Shown: piece after piece, positions 33,335 through 41,557 of the stretch
How the letters are laid out: the number at the start of each line of letters is the position of its first letter
How positions within the stretch are numbered: position 1 is the stretch's first letter
Position numbers and translations under genes: made by a program
Origin: JALOLV01 sp046295175
GTDB lineage: Bacteria; Bacteroidota; Bacteroidia; Cytophagales; Spirosomataceae
NCBI GenBank assembly: GCA_046295175.1
Contig: JBKBNY010000001.1
Coordinates: 930,001-994,000 of the forward strand
Direction of reading: 5' to 3'
Length of the DNA stretch: 64,000 nucleotides
The notes under the pieces: generated by a model
Seen by the model: only the letters and a program-made list of their open reading frames with translations
Databases searched by the model: none
Told to the model about the DNA's origin: nothing

Positions 33335-33820
33335 TTAATAAACTACTAATGTTTTGCCGTCGGTGGCTACTTTATAGACGGTTAAGCCTTTCTTCCCGAA
33401 ACTATTTAGGCCTTTTCCATCAATTGAGAATCTCGCACCATGTGCCGTACAGTACCATTCGGATTTATTAAGAACAATCTGCTTTTTTGGCTCGTGGGTG
33501 CAGGTCTGGGTTACGGCAGCGTATGTTCCCGAACTCACTTGTGCCACCACGATTCCGCTTTGTTGCAAATAGCCTCCCACATTTTTTAGTTTCGTATTGG
33601 TAGTTAGGTCAATTTTTAATTTAACACCCGTAATTTTATTGAGAGCATCCGTCGAGATTACTTTGGTGCTTGATGTTGTTCCGGTGGACGTACTCGCTTG
33701 GTTTGGGTTTATCGTAAGAGCATTCACGTACGTATCTTCTTCTTTGACGCACGATGTCATGGCGGCCATCAGTGCTGCCCCACGGAAACCCATAGATTTT
33801 AGAAATTCGTAACGAGTCAT
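33335..33820 (-). CDS. Rieske [2Fe-2S] lipoprotein
   Basis: ATG 33820 (MTRYEFLKSMGFRGAAL...) is preferred to the frame start at 33850. 161 residues. Lipobox AAMTSC. The cluster-binding pair is QTCTHEPKKQ (C-x-H) and WYCTAHGARFSIDGKG (C-x2-H), the Rieske signature with loops of normal length. A probable electron-transfer protein in the periplasm and first gene of the redox operon (Rieske, thioredoxin, ApbE, DUF4266, DUF3570). Whether it also serves the adjacent hydrogenase is unknown. Confidence 0.88.
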   Translation of the reverse strand: MTRYEFLKSMGFRGAALMAAMTSCVKEEDTYVNALTINPNQASTSTGTTSSTKVISTDALNKITGVKLKIDLTTNTKLKNVGGYLQQSGIVVAQVSSGTYAAVTQTCTHEPKKQIVLNKSEWYCTAHGARFSIDGKGLNSFGKKGLTVYKVATDGKTLVVY

Positions 33821-33850
33821 TTTTTGTATTTTGAGAATTATTATATACAT

Positions 33851-34137
33851 TGACGAAATCTATAACGAAGACGGTTGCAAACAGAATGAATAAAGAGAGA
33901 AAATAGTTTGAATTTAGAAAGATTCTAAAGTACATGAATGAGTCTTCATGTAAATCCCAAAACTGAACATCGTGAATGAATCAAATTTAGCTATTGAGAA
34001 TTCACAATTAACACACTGAATATCAGTCCATTAAATTCAAACACTTCTAAACAAAAAATTTCAACTATCTGCCTACCGATACCTTTATCCAGATTTATTG
34101 ACTTAACTTTGTCTTTTGATAAAGCAATGGAAATTAA
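33851..34137. other. Divergent promoter region between redox operon and hydrogenase locus
   Basis: About 290 nt with no accepted gene. It must carry the promoters of the minus-strand Rieske operon and of the first TetR gene; no clear operator copy was found here. Confidence 0.4.
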
Positions 34138-34770
34138 ATGCAGAAGAATACAAAAACGAGAATACTTGATACGGCTATTACCCTTTTCAACCGATTTGGG
34201 TATGTCAATGTACGCCTGCAACACATTGCCGACGAAGCCAATCTTAGTATCGGCAATTTGGCTTATCATTTCAAAACCAAAGACGATATTTTAGAAACAA
34301 TTTACCAACAGATAGAAATCGAACAAAAGAACCTTCTGGCCGAGCTTCGGATTGTTCCACTTTTTTTGAATATCGACACCCACCTCAAAAATACGTTTGA
34401 GATTCAATCAAAATATAGCTTTTTCTACTCCGATACCTTCGAGATTCTGAGGGCGTTTCCAATCATCAAACGCAAGTACCGCGAGTACACTCGCTGGTAT
34501 ATCACCCAAATCGAAATCATGCTGCAATACAATGTTTTTAGGGGAGTTTTTATCGAAGAAAAAGTAGAAGGACTTTACAAACAACTGGCGATTCACTACT
34601 GGACAACCACCGAACTTTGGCTCTATCAGAACCGAGTAAGAGGCTCTGAGGAGATTACCGCAGGGCATTTCAGAATGGCTATTTGGGCGTTATTGATTCC
34701 GTATTTTACCGAAGTGGGCCAAAAAGAATACGAGCAAATTGATATTCTCAGTAATTTAAATTTGCTTTAA
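34138..34770 (+). CDS. TetR-family regulator, hydrogenase locus (1)
   Basis: 210 residues. HTH: KTRILDTAITLFNRFGYVNVRLQHIADEANLSIGNLAYHFKTKDDIL, here split as TRILDTAITLFNRFGY and SIGNLAYHFKTKDD (recognition helix). The ligand domain (residues 60-210) carries a TetR_C-type pattern KYSFFYSDTFEILRAFPIIK seen in Bacteroidota regulators. Its DNA-reading helix is nearly identical to that of the second TetR at 35235, so both may read the TTAGAAAA palindromes. It precedes the hydrogenase genes on the same strand. Confidence 0.88.
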   Translation: MQKNTKTRILDTAITLFNRFGYVNVRLQHIADEANLSIGNLAYHFKTKDDILETIYQQIEIEQKNLLAELRIVPLFLNIDTHLKNTFEIQSKYSFFYSDTFEILRAFPIIKRKYREYTRWYITQIEIMLQYNVFRGVFIEEKVEGLYKQLAIHYWTTTELWLYQNRVRGSEEITAGHFRMAIWALLIPYFTEVGQKEYEQIDILSNLNLL

Positions 34771-34780
34771 CTTGCAAATA

Positions 34781-34798
34781 TTAGGAATTTTTTTCTAA
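34781..34798 (+). promoter_or_regulatory. Hydrogenase-locus operator, site A
   Basis: TTAGGAATTTTTTTCTAA, an imperfect version of the palindrome TTAGAAAA(W)2TTTTCTAA found at 35916, 35940 and 41558. It lies 65 nt upstream of the 119-residue protein that is cotranscribed with the second tetR, fitting autoregulation. Confidence 0.55.
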
Positions 34799-34862
34799 TT
34801 TTGTTATTAGCTTAATAATCAAGCTATATGTATGCTTATACAAAATAAGTAGCTGACCCGAT

Positions 34863-35222
34863 TTGGATTCTACATTTGATATTGACTCTAATCTTTACGA
34901 GAGTATCTTAGACCTCTTGAACGACCTCCATATTGCTGAATCTAAAGGAAATATAGCCGATTTTAAGTTTTATTTTGATGATTTATGGCTCTCAGATACG
35001 GCTGTTATCGAAAATCTTGCTTATGTATGTGGGCAATGGGATGTAGAATTGCTCTTTGCTCTGCATACCAATCCGCTTAGATTTATCAAACGTCAAATCA
35101 CTTCTTATTCATGCCCCAAAAAAGCAAGTTTAACCGCAACATTGATGAGAAGGCTGGCAGCCAAAGACCAACGCGGCACATTGACACTCAATTTAAAGGA
35201 TGTTTCAATTTGTTGTAATTAG
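34863..35222 (+). CDS. Hydrogenase-linked small protein, KDxRGTL family (1)
   Basis: 119 residues, starting at a TTG (34863): an in-frame TGA lies 9 nt upstream and no early ATG exists. Unknown function. Its second half matches the product at 39732: CGQWDVELLFALHTNPLRF against SGRWHLWMLYVWTKHPLRF, and the end AKDQRGTLTLNLKDVSICCN against SKDARGTLKTNQNAYDICFN. The N-terminal half is acidic. No signal peptide. Encoded 12 nt before the second tetR. A partner or assembly factor of the hydrogenase is inferred from linkage. Confidence 0.65.
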   Translation: MDSTFDIDSNLYESILDLLNDLHIAESKGNIADFKFYFDDLWLSDTAVIENLAYVCGQWDVELLFALHTNPLRFIKRQITSYSCPKKASLTATLMRRLAAKDQRGTLTLNLKDVSICCN

Positions 35223-35234
35223 ATTGACCAAACA

Positions 35235-35840
35235 ATGCAAACGAAGGAAAGAATATTACAGGCATCTATCAGATTATTCAACGAGCAAGGCGTTGCGAGT
35301 ACTCGCTTACAGCAGATTGCCGATAACATCGGTATAAGTGTTGGCAATTTGGCTTATCATTTTAAAAGTAAAGAAGCAATCGTTCAGTCGGTCTATGAGC
35401 GATTATTTGATGATTTTTCGGTAATTCTGAGCAATTACCTCAGTAGTCCGAGTTTTTTAGATTTCGACTCACAAGTTTCACAGTATTACGATTTCTTCAA
35501 AGAATACCAGTTTTACATCTCTGATTTGTTTTCGGCCGAACACCCCATTCCCGAAATTCGAGAAAGATGGCAAGTTATGATGAATAAAATGATTGCTCAG
35601 ATTAGAAAACGTCTTGATTTTCATGTCAAGCGTGGCGATTTGACCAATCAACCACAAACAACCTACGATATTCTTGCCGAAACCACCTGGATTACCCTCA
35701 TTTTCTGGATTCCTCAGCAAAACCTCCGCAATCAAGCTGTCACCAAAGATAAATACAAGGCAGCCCTCTGGAACAACATCAAACCTTATCTTACCGAAAA
35801 AGGTACTACCGAATTTGCCAATATTGCTTACTCTTTTTAA
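35235..35840 (+). CDS. TetR-family regulator, hydrogenase locus (2)
   Basis: 201 residues. HTH TKERILQASIRLFNEQG and RLQQIADNIGISVGNLAYHF, recognition region SVGNLAYHFKSKEA, closely like the first TetR. The ligand domain includes QYYDFFKEYQFYISDLFS and TTWITLIFWIPQQ. Lying directly upstream of the doubled operator before hupS, it is the prime candidate for the repressor or activator of the hydrogenase genes. Cotranscribed with the preceding 119-residue protein. Confidence 0.88.
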   Translation: MQTKERILQASIRLFNEQGVASTRLQQIADNIGISVGNLAYHFKSKEAIVQSVYERLFDDFSVILSNYLSSPSFLDFDSQVSQYYDFFKEYQFYISDLFSAEHPIPEIRERWQVMMNKMIAQIRKRLDFHVKRGDLTNQPQTTYDILAETTWITLIFWIPQQNLRNQAVTKDKYKAALWNNIKPYLTEKGTTEFANIAYSF

Positions 35841-35915
35841 GGAAAACTGATTTATATCATTTTTTTCATTTACGCCAGACACTAACTTGTGTTGAAGTTC
35901 AGCGTTTTGTTTAGA

Positions 35916-35980
35916 TTAGAAAAAAATTTCTAAAAATTATTAGAAAAAATTTTCTAATCAGATTTATTAGTTTATATTTG
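35916..35980 (+). promoter_or_regulatory. hupS promoter with two palindromic operators (sites B1, B2)
   Basis: B1 TTAGAAAAAAATTTCTAA (35916-35933) and B2 TTAGAAAAAATTTTCTAA (35940-35957) are 24 bp apart centre to centre. The -7 element TATATTTG is at 35973-35980, and the -33 position falls inside B2, so a bound TetR dimer would block RNA polymerase. The small subunit begins at 36035. Confidence 0.7.
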
Positions 35981-36034
35981 TTCTCGCAAAAGTACAATAT
36001 TCAACTCCTTAATTACCTAAAATCTTATTTTCAG

Positions 36035-37018
36035 ATGGCAAACGTCCTATGGTTGCAAGGGGGTGCGTGCAGTGGTAACACCATGTCATTCCTTAACGCA
36101 GAAGAACCGACTGTAGTTGATTTGGTTACAGATTTCGGAATCAACATCCTTTGGCACCCTTCAATTGGCTTAGAGATAGGTCATCAAGTTACTCATTTAC
36201 TTGAAGACATCCTCGCTGGTAAAGTTCAGTGCGATATTTTGGTTTATGAAGGCAGTATCATCCAAGGCCCACATGGTACGGGTACAATGAACTACTTCTG
36301 TGATAGACCCATGAAAGACTGGATAAAAGAATTGTCGGAAGTGGCAGGCTATGTCGTAGCCATCGGAGACTGTGCCACTTGGGGCGGTATTCCGGCTGTT
36401 GCACCAAACCCTTCGGAATCAACAGGTATGCAGTTTCTGAAAAAAGAAAAAGGTGGTTTTTTAGGTGCCAATTACAAATCAAAAGGCGGGCTACCGGTGA
36501 TTAATATTCCAGGATGCCCTGCACACCCCGACTGGATAACTCAGATTTTAGTGGCTATTTCGACAGGCCGCATTGGTGATATTCGGATTGATGAGTTCCA
36601 TCGCCCAAGTACATTCTTCACCGATTTTGTACAGACAGGTTGTACCAATGTTGTAAACTTTGCCAACAAAATTGATGGTGGATTCGGTAAAAGAGGCAAC
36701 GGCTGTTTGTTCTACGAAGTAGGCTGCCGTGGACCAATGACAAGGGCAAGTTGTAATCGTATATTGTGGAACCGTCAATCAAGTAAAACCCGTGCCAATC
36801 ACCCATGTTTGGGCTGCACCGAGCCGGGTTTCCCGCATCATGATTTACAAAAAGGTAGTGTTTTCAAAACACTCAAATACCTCGGTTATTTGCCACAGGA
36901 TGTACCAGCTGGCAACTCTAAGTTAGGCTACTACCTAAGAGCTGGTTTTGAAAAAACAATGCATGGTATCGAAACTGCTCTTGGTGTCGAAAAATCTCAT
37001 AGCGATAGTTCGATATAA
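36035..37018 (+). CDS. hupS: [NiFe]-hydrogenase small subunit, group 2a type
   Basis: ATG 36035 gives MANVLWLQGGACSGNTMSFL, the group 2a (cyanobacterial HupS / mycobacterial HucS) N-terminus with no Tat signal, hence cytoplasmic. 327 residues. Fe-S ligands appear in GGACSGN (the second Cys of the usual CxxC is Asn), GDCATWGG, GCPAHPDW, VGCRGPMTRASCN and NHPCLGCTEPGFP. It passes electrons from the NiFe site to an acceptor, probably quinone. Controlled by sites B1/B2; hupL follows after 170 nt containing a repeat. Confidence 0.93.
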   Translation: MANVLWLQGGACSGNTMSFLNAEEPTVVDLVTDFGINILWHPSIGLEIGHQVTHLLEDILAGKVQCDILVYEGSIIQGPHGTGTMNYFCDRPMKDWIKELSEVAGYVVAIGDCATWGGIPAVAPNPSESTGMQFLKKEKGGFLGANYKSKGGLPVINIPGCPAHPDWITQILVAISTGRIGDIRIDEFHRPSTFFTDFVQTGCTNVVNFANKIDGGFGKRGNGCLFYEVGCRGPMTRASCNRILWNRQSSKTRANHPCLGCTEPGFPHHDLQKGSVFKTLKYLGYLPQDVPAGNSKLGYYLRAGFEKTMHGIETALGVEKSHSDSSI

Positions 37019-37033
37019 TTTCGATTTAGTAAT

Positions 37034-37126
37034 AGTTAATTGTCAACAGAGTCCTTTAATCATCTGATTATCAACTTCTTTTAACGATTAACAAGTAACT
37101 TAAACTATATACTATCGGGTACTTAG
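37034..37126. repeat. Intergenic repeat shared with 48871-48964
   Basis: About 93 nt, including CTGATTATCAAC, TTAACGATTAACAAGTAAC and a final ACTTAG, aligned nearly end to end with the segment before the nickel permease gene. The AACGATTAACAAATAAC core also precedes cas6 (2235-2251). Non-coding; 62 nt before hupL. Confidence 0.55.
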
Positions 37127-37188
37127 AGACAAAAATTTTAATAAATTTTAAGCCTTTGATTGCTTATCATTAATTTCTAAAAAACAAA

Positions 37189-38778
37189 ATGGCTACTTCA
37201 AAAGAACTGAATATATCACCAGTAGGGCGTGTAGAAGGCGACCTCGACGTAAAAGTATATATGGAGAACGGTGTTGTAACCCGTGCCCATACCCAAGCAG
37301 CGATGTTTCGTGGATTTGAAAGAATCATGGCTGGCAAAGACCCACAATCAGGGCTAATTGTAACTCCTCGTATCTGCGGAATCTGCGGAGGCTCGCACTT
37401 ATATTGTGCTTCGTCGGCACTCGATACTGCTTGGGGAACAACCCTACCCCCAAATGCACTTCTGCTGAGAGCATTAGGACAAGCCACCGAAACCATTCAG
37501 AGTATTCCTCGTTGGTTTTATGCGATTTTTGCAACCGATTTGGCCAATAAAAAATTTGCAAACAAACCATTATATGCCGAAGTCGTAAAACGTTGGGCTG
37601 CTTATGTCGGTACTTCTTTCCAGAGAGGCGTTACGACCAGTGCTTTACCCGTACAGGTTTACGCACTCTTTGGTGGGCAATGGCCTCATTCGAGTTACAT
37701 GGTTCCGGGAGGAGTCATGTCGGCACCAACGCTCAAAGACATCACACGAGCTCATGCCATCATGAATCAGTTCCGTAAAGACTGGTTAGAAAGCATATTT
37801 TTGGGTTGCTCTATTGAGAGATATTTACAAATCAAAACATGGGATGACCTCTTGGCTTGGGCCGATGAAAACGAAAGCCAAAGAAACTCCGATTTAGGTT
37901 TATTTATTAGAGCTGGGCAGGAGTTTGGTCTTCATAAGTTTGGTCAGGGTGTTGGCAAGTTTTTGGCATACGGCACATATATCCATAAAGACCTTTGGAA
38001 TCAACCTAAGATTGAAACACGCAATCATGCTGTCATATCTCCGGCAGGTTTCTGGGATGGTAAATTCCACGAATTCAACCATCTAAACATCCAAGAACAC
38101 GTAAAACACTCTTGGTATGCCGATGTACCTGCCGCTCACCCTTGGGACGAGCCATTACCAACCCCGATGCCATCACAAAATCTTGAAAACACAAACTTCA
38201 ACGAAAAATATAGCTGGTCGAAAGCCCCTCGATACACTGATAGCCCTGCCGAGGTAGGTCCGTTGGCAAGAGTTATCATGGCTGGCAACCCAGCTAACGC
38301 CAAACATCAGTACCAAGACCCATTATTTTTAGACATTATTTCTAAAATGGGGCCGAGCGTATTCACGCGTGTATTGGCTCGTTTACACGAAACCGCTCGT
38401 TTGTATGTCAATATTGATGAGTGGCTCCGCCAGATTGACCTAAATGCTGAGTTTTACATAAAACCAACCGAAAAAGACGGCAAGGGTTTTGGATGCACTG
38501 AGGCCGCTCGTGGAGCATTGGCTCACTGGATTGAGATTGAAGATGGTGTAATCAAAAACTATCAAGTTATGGCCCCTACAACCTGGAACGTAGGACCTAA
38601 CGACGAAAAAGGCAATCCAGGACCAATCGAAGCTGCCCTCGAAGGTATCGAAATCGAAGACCCACACGACCCTGTCGAAGTAGGTTTAGTTGCTCGCTCT
38701 TTCGACTCGTGCTTGGTTTGTACCGTACACGCCCACGACGCCAAAGATGGCAAACAGTTGGCTAAATTTAAACTATAA
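37189..38778 (+). CDS. hupL: [NiFe]-hydrogenase large subunit, group 2a type
   Basis: 529 residues, contains the NiFe active site. N-terminal pair RICGICGGSH (Cys63, Cys66) and C-terminal pair FDSCLVCTVH (Cys508, Cys511). DSC in place of the usual DPC, and CTVHAHDAKDG, are typical of group 2a. The 15-residue tail after His514 should be removed by the endopeptidase encoded at 38930 once nickel is inserted. Group 2a enzymes such as Huc oxidise H2 to very low concentration and tolerate O2; that property is inferred by family. Confidence 0.94.
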   Translation: MATSKELNISPVGRVEGDLDVKVYMENGVVTRAHTQAAMFRGFERIMAGKDPQSGLIVTPRICGICGGSHLYCASSALDTAWGTTLPPNALLLRALGQATETIQSIPRWFYAIFATDLANKKFANKPLYAEVVKRWAAYVGTSFQRGVTTSALPVQVYALFGGQWPHSSYMVPGGVMSAPTLKDITRAHAIMNQFRKDWLESIFLGCSIERYLQIKTWDDLLAWADENESQRNSDLGLFIRAGQEFGLHKFGQGVGKFLAYGTYIHKDLWNQPKIETRNHAVISPAGFWDGKFHEFNHLNIQEHVKHSWYADVPAAHPWDEPLPTPMPSQNLENTNFNEKYSWSKAPRYTDSPAEVGPLARVIMAGNPANAKHQYQDPLFLDIISKMGPSVFTRVLARLHETARLYVNIDEWLRQIDLNAEFYIKPTEKDGKGFGCTEAARGALAHWIEIEDGVIKNYQVMAPTTWNVGPNDEKGNPGPIEAALEGIEIEDPHDPVEVGLVARSFDSCLVCTVHAHDAKDGKQLAKFKL

Positions 38779-38828
38779 AAATAGTAGAGTCTTTATTGGT
38801 TAATAATCAATAACAAACTCTATTACTA

Positions 38829-38919
38829 AAGGCAGAAAAGCCCAAACAATAAGATAAACAATCTGAGATAGATTTTGTCGGCAGATTCACTATCTTGTAT
38901 GTTTATTCTTTTCTGCCTT
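38829..38919 (+). other. Large inverted repeat between hupL and the endopeptidase gene
   Basis: AAGGCAGAAAAG (38829-38840) pairs perfectly with CTTTTCTGCCTT (38908-38919); further complementary pieces (AAGATA/TATCTT, ATAAACA/TGTTTAT) lie inside the 67-nt loop. It ends 10 nt before the next ATG and may stabilise the abundant hupSL mRNA or limit read-through. Confidence 0.55.
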
Positions 38920-38929
38920 AAATCTTTTT

Positions 38930-39418
38930 ATGAATCGTATGAATAAAATAGCAATAATGGGTTTTGGGAATCCGTGCCGAAGCGACGACGGTGTGGGGTG
39001 CTATGTGATTGAAGAATTAAAAAAACAGATTGGAGAAGACAATGAGCAAATCACCATTTTTGACATGGGGACATCCGCTTTTGAGGTGCTATTTAATCTC
39101 AAAGGCCATAATAGAATCATCATTGTAGATGCAGTTGTTAATTCGGGCGAGCCAGATGGTACACTTTATAAGCTACCCGCAAGCGAGATAAACGCCGCGA
39201 TTCAAGACGACCCAATGGTATTTTTACATAGCCTCAAATGGGACCAAGCCCTATCTTATGCAAAGAAGATTTTGCGTGACGAATACCCCGAAAACATCGA
39301 AGTATATCTGATTTCGGTGAGTAATATCAGATTAGATGTTACGCTCAGCGAAACCGTCAAATCGGCTGGCGATAAGGTCATTGAGTTGATTTCTAAAGAT
39401 TTATTGGTTACAAGCTAA
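38930..39418 (+). CDS. Hydrogenase maturation endopeptidase (HupD/HyaD family)
   Basis: 162 residues, starting MNRMNKIAIMGFGNPCRSDDGVGCYV, in which GFGNPCRSDDGVG is the family signature. The nickel-sensing acids are the Asp/Glu of DDG, the Asp of IIVDAV and the His of FLHSLKWD. It trims the C-terminal extension of the large subunit after Ni insertion. Its position right after hupL fits this role. An internal ATG at 38939 is an alternative start. Confidence 0.88.
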   Translation: MNRMNKIAIMGFGNPCRSDDGVGCYVIEELKKQIGEDNEQITIFDMGTSAFEVLFNLKGHNRIIIVDAVVNSGEPDGTLYKLPASEINAAIQDDPMVFLHSLKWDQALSYAKKILRDEYPENIEVYLISVSNIRLDVTLSETVKSAGDKVIELISKDLLVTS

Positions 39419-39424
39419 CTCAGG

Positions 39425-39730
39425 ATGTTACAGTTAAAATCAGGACATTTAGTTTTTGATAGTGAATTAGTCAATCAGCTTTTTGGAAATGACGAACAAG
39501 TAAATACCGTTTATTATCCCGAAAGAAAAGACTTGCTGATTGCACCACGCTCAAAAACGTTTTTTCAGAAACTACACAAAACCTCATGGACAGCCCTCAA
39601 ACTTAAAAATCCAAAGGGCGATAAAACCATTTTTATAAGAGATTTACTACTCGACCACGATATTGACGATACTGACCGGCAACTCGAATTCGAAGTAAAA
39701 AGTACTGGTATTATTGAAATTAAGCTATGA
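39425..39730 (+). CDS. Hydrogenase-linked protein of unknown function
   Basis: 101 residues, not recognised. Alternating beta strands (HLVFDSELVNQLF; VNTVYYPERKDLLIAPRS; KTIFIRDLLLDHD; RQLEFEVKSTGIIEI) suggest a small beta domain, no cysteines, no signal peptide. It lies 6 nt after the endopeptidase gene and 1 nt before the next gene, so it belongs to the hydrogenase operon; a maturation or structural role is inferred only from position. Confidence 0.6.
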   Translation: MLQLKSGHLVFDSELVNQLFGNDEQVNTVYYPERKDLLIAPRSKTFFQKLHKTSWTALKLKNPKGDKTIFIRDLLLDHDIDDTDRQLEFEVKSTGIIEIKL

Positions 39731-39731
39731 A

Positions 39732-40052
39732 ATGTATCTGCCAGACCTTAAATACGATTTTACAGAAAACCGAAAAGGAAACGCAAAAGATTTATCGGTT
39801 TTGGAGAATGGAGGCTGGCTGCACAACACCGAAGTTAGATACTTAATTGAACCTCGGAGTGGCCGCTGGCATTTGTGGATGCTCTATGTCTGGACCAAAC
39901 ACCCGCTCCGTTTTTTCTGTAACTACATCGACCATTATGAATCTATGCAGAAGGCCGAAAATTACGCTAAGATTTTTCAAAGAAGCATCAGTAAAGATGC
40001 CCGTGGAACCCTAAAAACTAACCAAAATGCTTACGATATTTGTTTCAACTGA
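39732..40052 (+). CDS. Hydrogenase-linked small protein, KDxRGTL family (2)
   Basis: ATG 39732 is preferred to the in-frame TTG at 39714, which overlaps the preceding gene. 106 residues. Unknown function. Shares the C-terminal half with the 119-residue protein at 34863: G-x-W, PLRF, a charged helix with KAENYAKIFQRS, and the terminal KDxRGTLxxN-x5-ICxN. Strongly Trp/Tyr-rich centre (GRWHLWMLYVW) suggests a protein- or quinone-contacting surface (speculative). Its end overlaps the TPR gene by 26 nt. Confidence 0.65.
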   Translation: MYLPDLKYDFTENRKGNAKDLSVLENGGWLHNTEVRYLIEPRSGRWHLWMLYVWTKHPLRFFCNYIDHYESMQKAENYAKIFQRSISKDARGTLKTNQNAYDICFN

Positions 40053-41532
40053 TAAAATTGATTCTGCTCAAAATATTATAAATGAAGAATACCGACTGAA
40101 TGAAGTCGTTGAGATTAAAGACCTATCACAAATAAACGGTTACAAGAATTTTCTGATTGTAGAATCCAACGAAATCAAAGTTCCGATTCGATGGTCGAGC
40201 GAGGTCCCGCCCTACTTACTACCAAATTACATTGATTTCACCCCCAATAATTTACTTGCCGTAGTTTATCTTTTTCTAAACAATTTCGAGAAAGCCTATC
40301 ATTATGCCGAGCTAAACGCATTTCTATTATCCGATATTGATACCATAAACCGCCTGCAACACGGTATCTTGCAAGATATTGATGCAACCGAAGAGCCAAT
40401 CCAAATTCCATTCGAGATTTATCGACATTGGCACAACATCGCGATTTTAGCTCATTACGGCCAAAGCAATCAATTTTTCAATATCTATCATATCAATTCG
40501 TACTACCAAAAAGCCGTAGATGCCGCCCCAAATGGCGAATACTTTGCATTTACGGGCAAACACTTCGCTACACTCATGCTCGATGCCGATGAGCTGGGTA
40601 AAGCAGAAGACATCATTGACCGATGCTTAGAAGAAGCTATTTCGGATGAATCCAAAATCGAATTGAAAAACATTCTTTATGGAATTTGGCTCAAAAGACT
40701 GACGGCCCCATACGATGAATCGCTTCTTGCAAAACTAAAAAATACACTTTGGGAGGTGTTAGAATACCACGAAAAGCAACAAAATCAGGTTCAGATTGCC
40801 CTACTACTAATAGATGCTTCGCAAGTGGCAAACATGAGCAATAGTTTTTCGGAGGCATTAGGATACATCAGCCGTGCAATCAATATTTTAGGAAACGAAG
40901 AAATCCCCGAATTACTGGCCAACGCCCAGTACCGCAAGGGTGTATTGCTTTATACTTGGGCTCAAAATGGCAACCCTCAGTTTTTTAAACCCGCAATGGA
41001 GGCCTACCAACAAGCATTGAAAGTCTTTACGTTTGAGAACGCCCCCGAAATTTTTTCTGAAATACAACATCACCTTGGCGTGATTTACTCCGAGATTCCG
41101 GACGAGGCCAAGAAAAAAAGCCTTTGGGCAGCGGTATCGGTAAGTTCGTTCAATCAGGCACTGAATTTCTTTACCCGCGAAACTCACCCCTACGAGTACG
41201 CCATGATTTGCAACAGCTACGGCAATGCCCTAACAAAATATCCGCCAGCCGTAAAAACCGACAACTACGCCAAGGCATTGAGCTACTATCGACAATCGCT
41301 CGACATCAGAACAGCCGATGAGTTTCCGACCGAGCGTGTGCTTACCATCATGAACTTCCTCGAAGCTGCATGGTTTGTTTCTCACCAAAACGAAACCGAA
41401 GAAAAAGCACTCTTTGAAGAAATGCAAAATCTGGCAAATGAAATAAAAAACCTCACCCAAGATACCACCCTTATTGCCGATGCCGAAAGACATTTAGAAA
41501 GGGTTTCAGAATTAAGAATGCACTTTGTTTGA
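40027..41532 (+). CDS. Hydrogenase-linked TPR protein
   Basis: 501 residues, cytoplasmic. Residues 1-90 are a separate domain (MLTIFVSTDKIDSAQN...PLLP-like region). From ~90 on the chain is helical repeat with TPR character: NFEKAYHYAELNAFLL, ELGKAEDIIDRCLEEA, SFSEALGYISRAINIL, FKPAMEAYQQALKVF, NYAKALSYYRQSLDI. TPR proteins are reported in group 2a hydrogenase operons, for example of mycobacteria, with undefined assembly roles. Translationally coupled to the preceding small protein. Confidence 0.75.
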   Translation: MLTIFVSTDKIDSAQNIINEEYRLNEVVEIKDLSQINGYKNFLIVESNEIKVPIRWSSEVPPYLLPNYIDFTPNNLLAVVYLFLNNFEKAYHYAELNAFLLSDIDTINRLQHGILQDIDATEEPIQIPFEIYRHWHNIAILAHYGQSNQFFNIYHINSYYQKAVDAAPNGEYFAFTGKHFATLMLDADELGKAEDIIDRCLEEAISDESKIELKNILYGIWLKRLTAPYDESLLAKLKNTLWEVLEYHEKQQNQVQIALLLIDASQVANMSNSFSEALGYISRAINILGNEEIPELLANAQYRKGVLLYTWAQNGNPQFFKPAMEAYQQALKVFTFENAPEIFSEIQHHLGVIYSEIPDEAKKKSLWAAVSVSSFNQALNFFTRETHPYEYAMICNSYGNALTKYPPAVKTDNYAKALSYYRQSLDIRTADEFPTERVLTIMNFLEAAWFVSHQNETEEKALFEEMQNLANEIKNLTQDTTLIADAERHLERVSELRMHFV

Positions 41533-41557
41533 TAGTTTTTTGGGGATAAATTAGGTA

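Noticed and set aside
35978..36034. Extended start of the hydrogenase small subunit
   Set aside because: Overlaps the -7 promoter element; the group 2a N-terminus begins MANVLWLQ at 36035.
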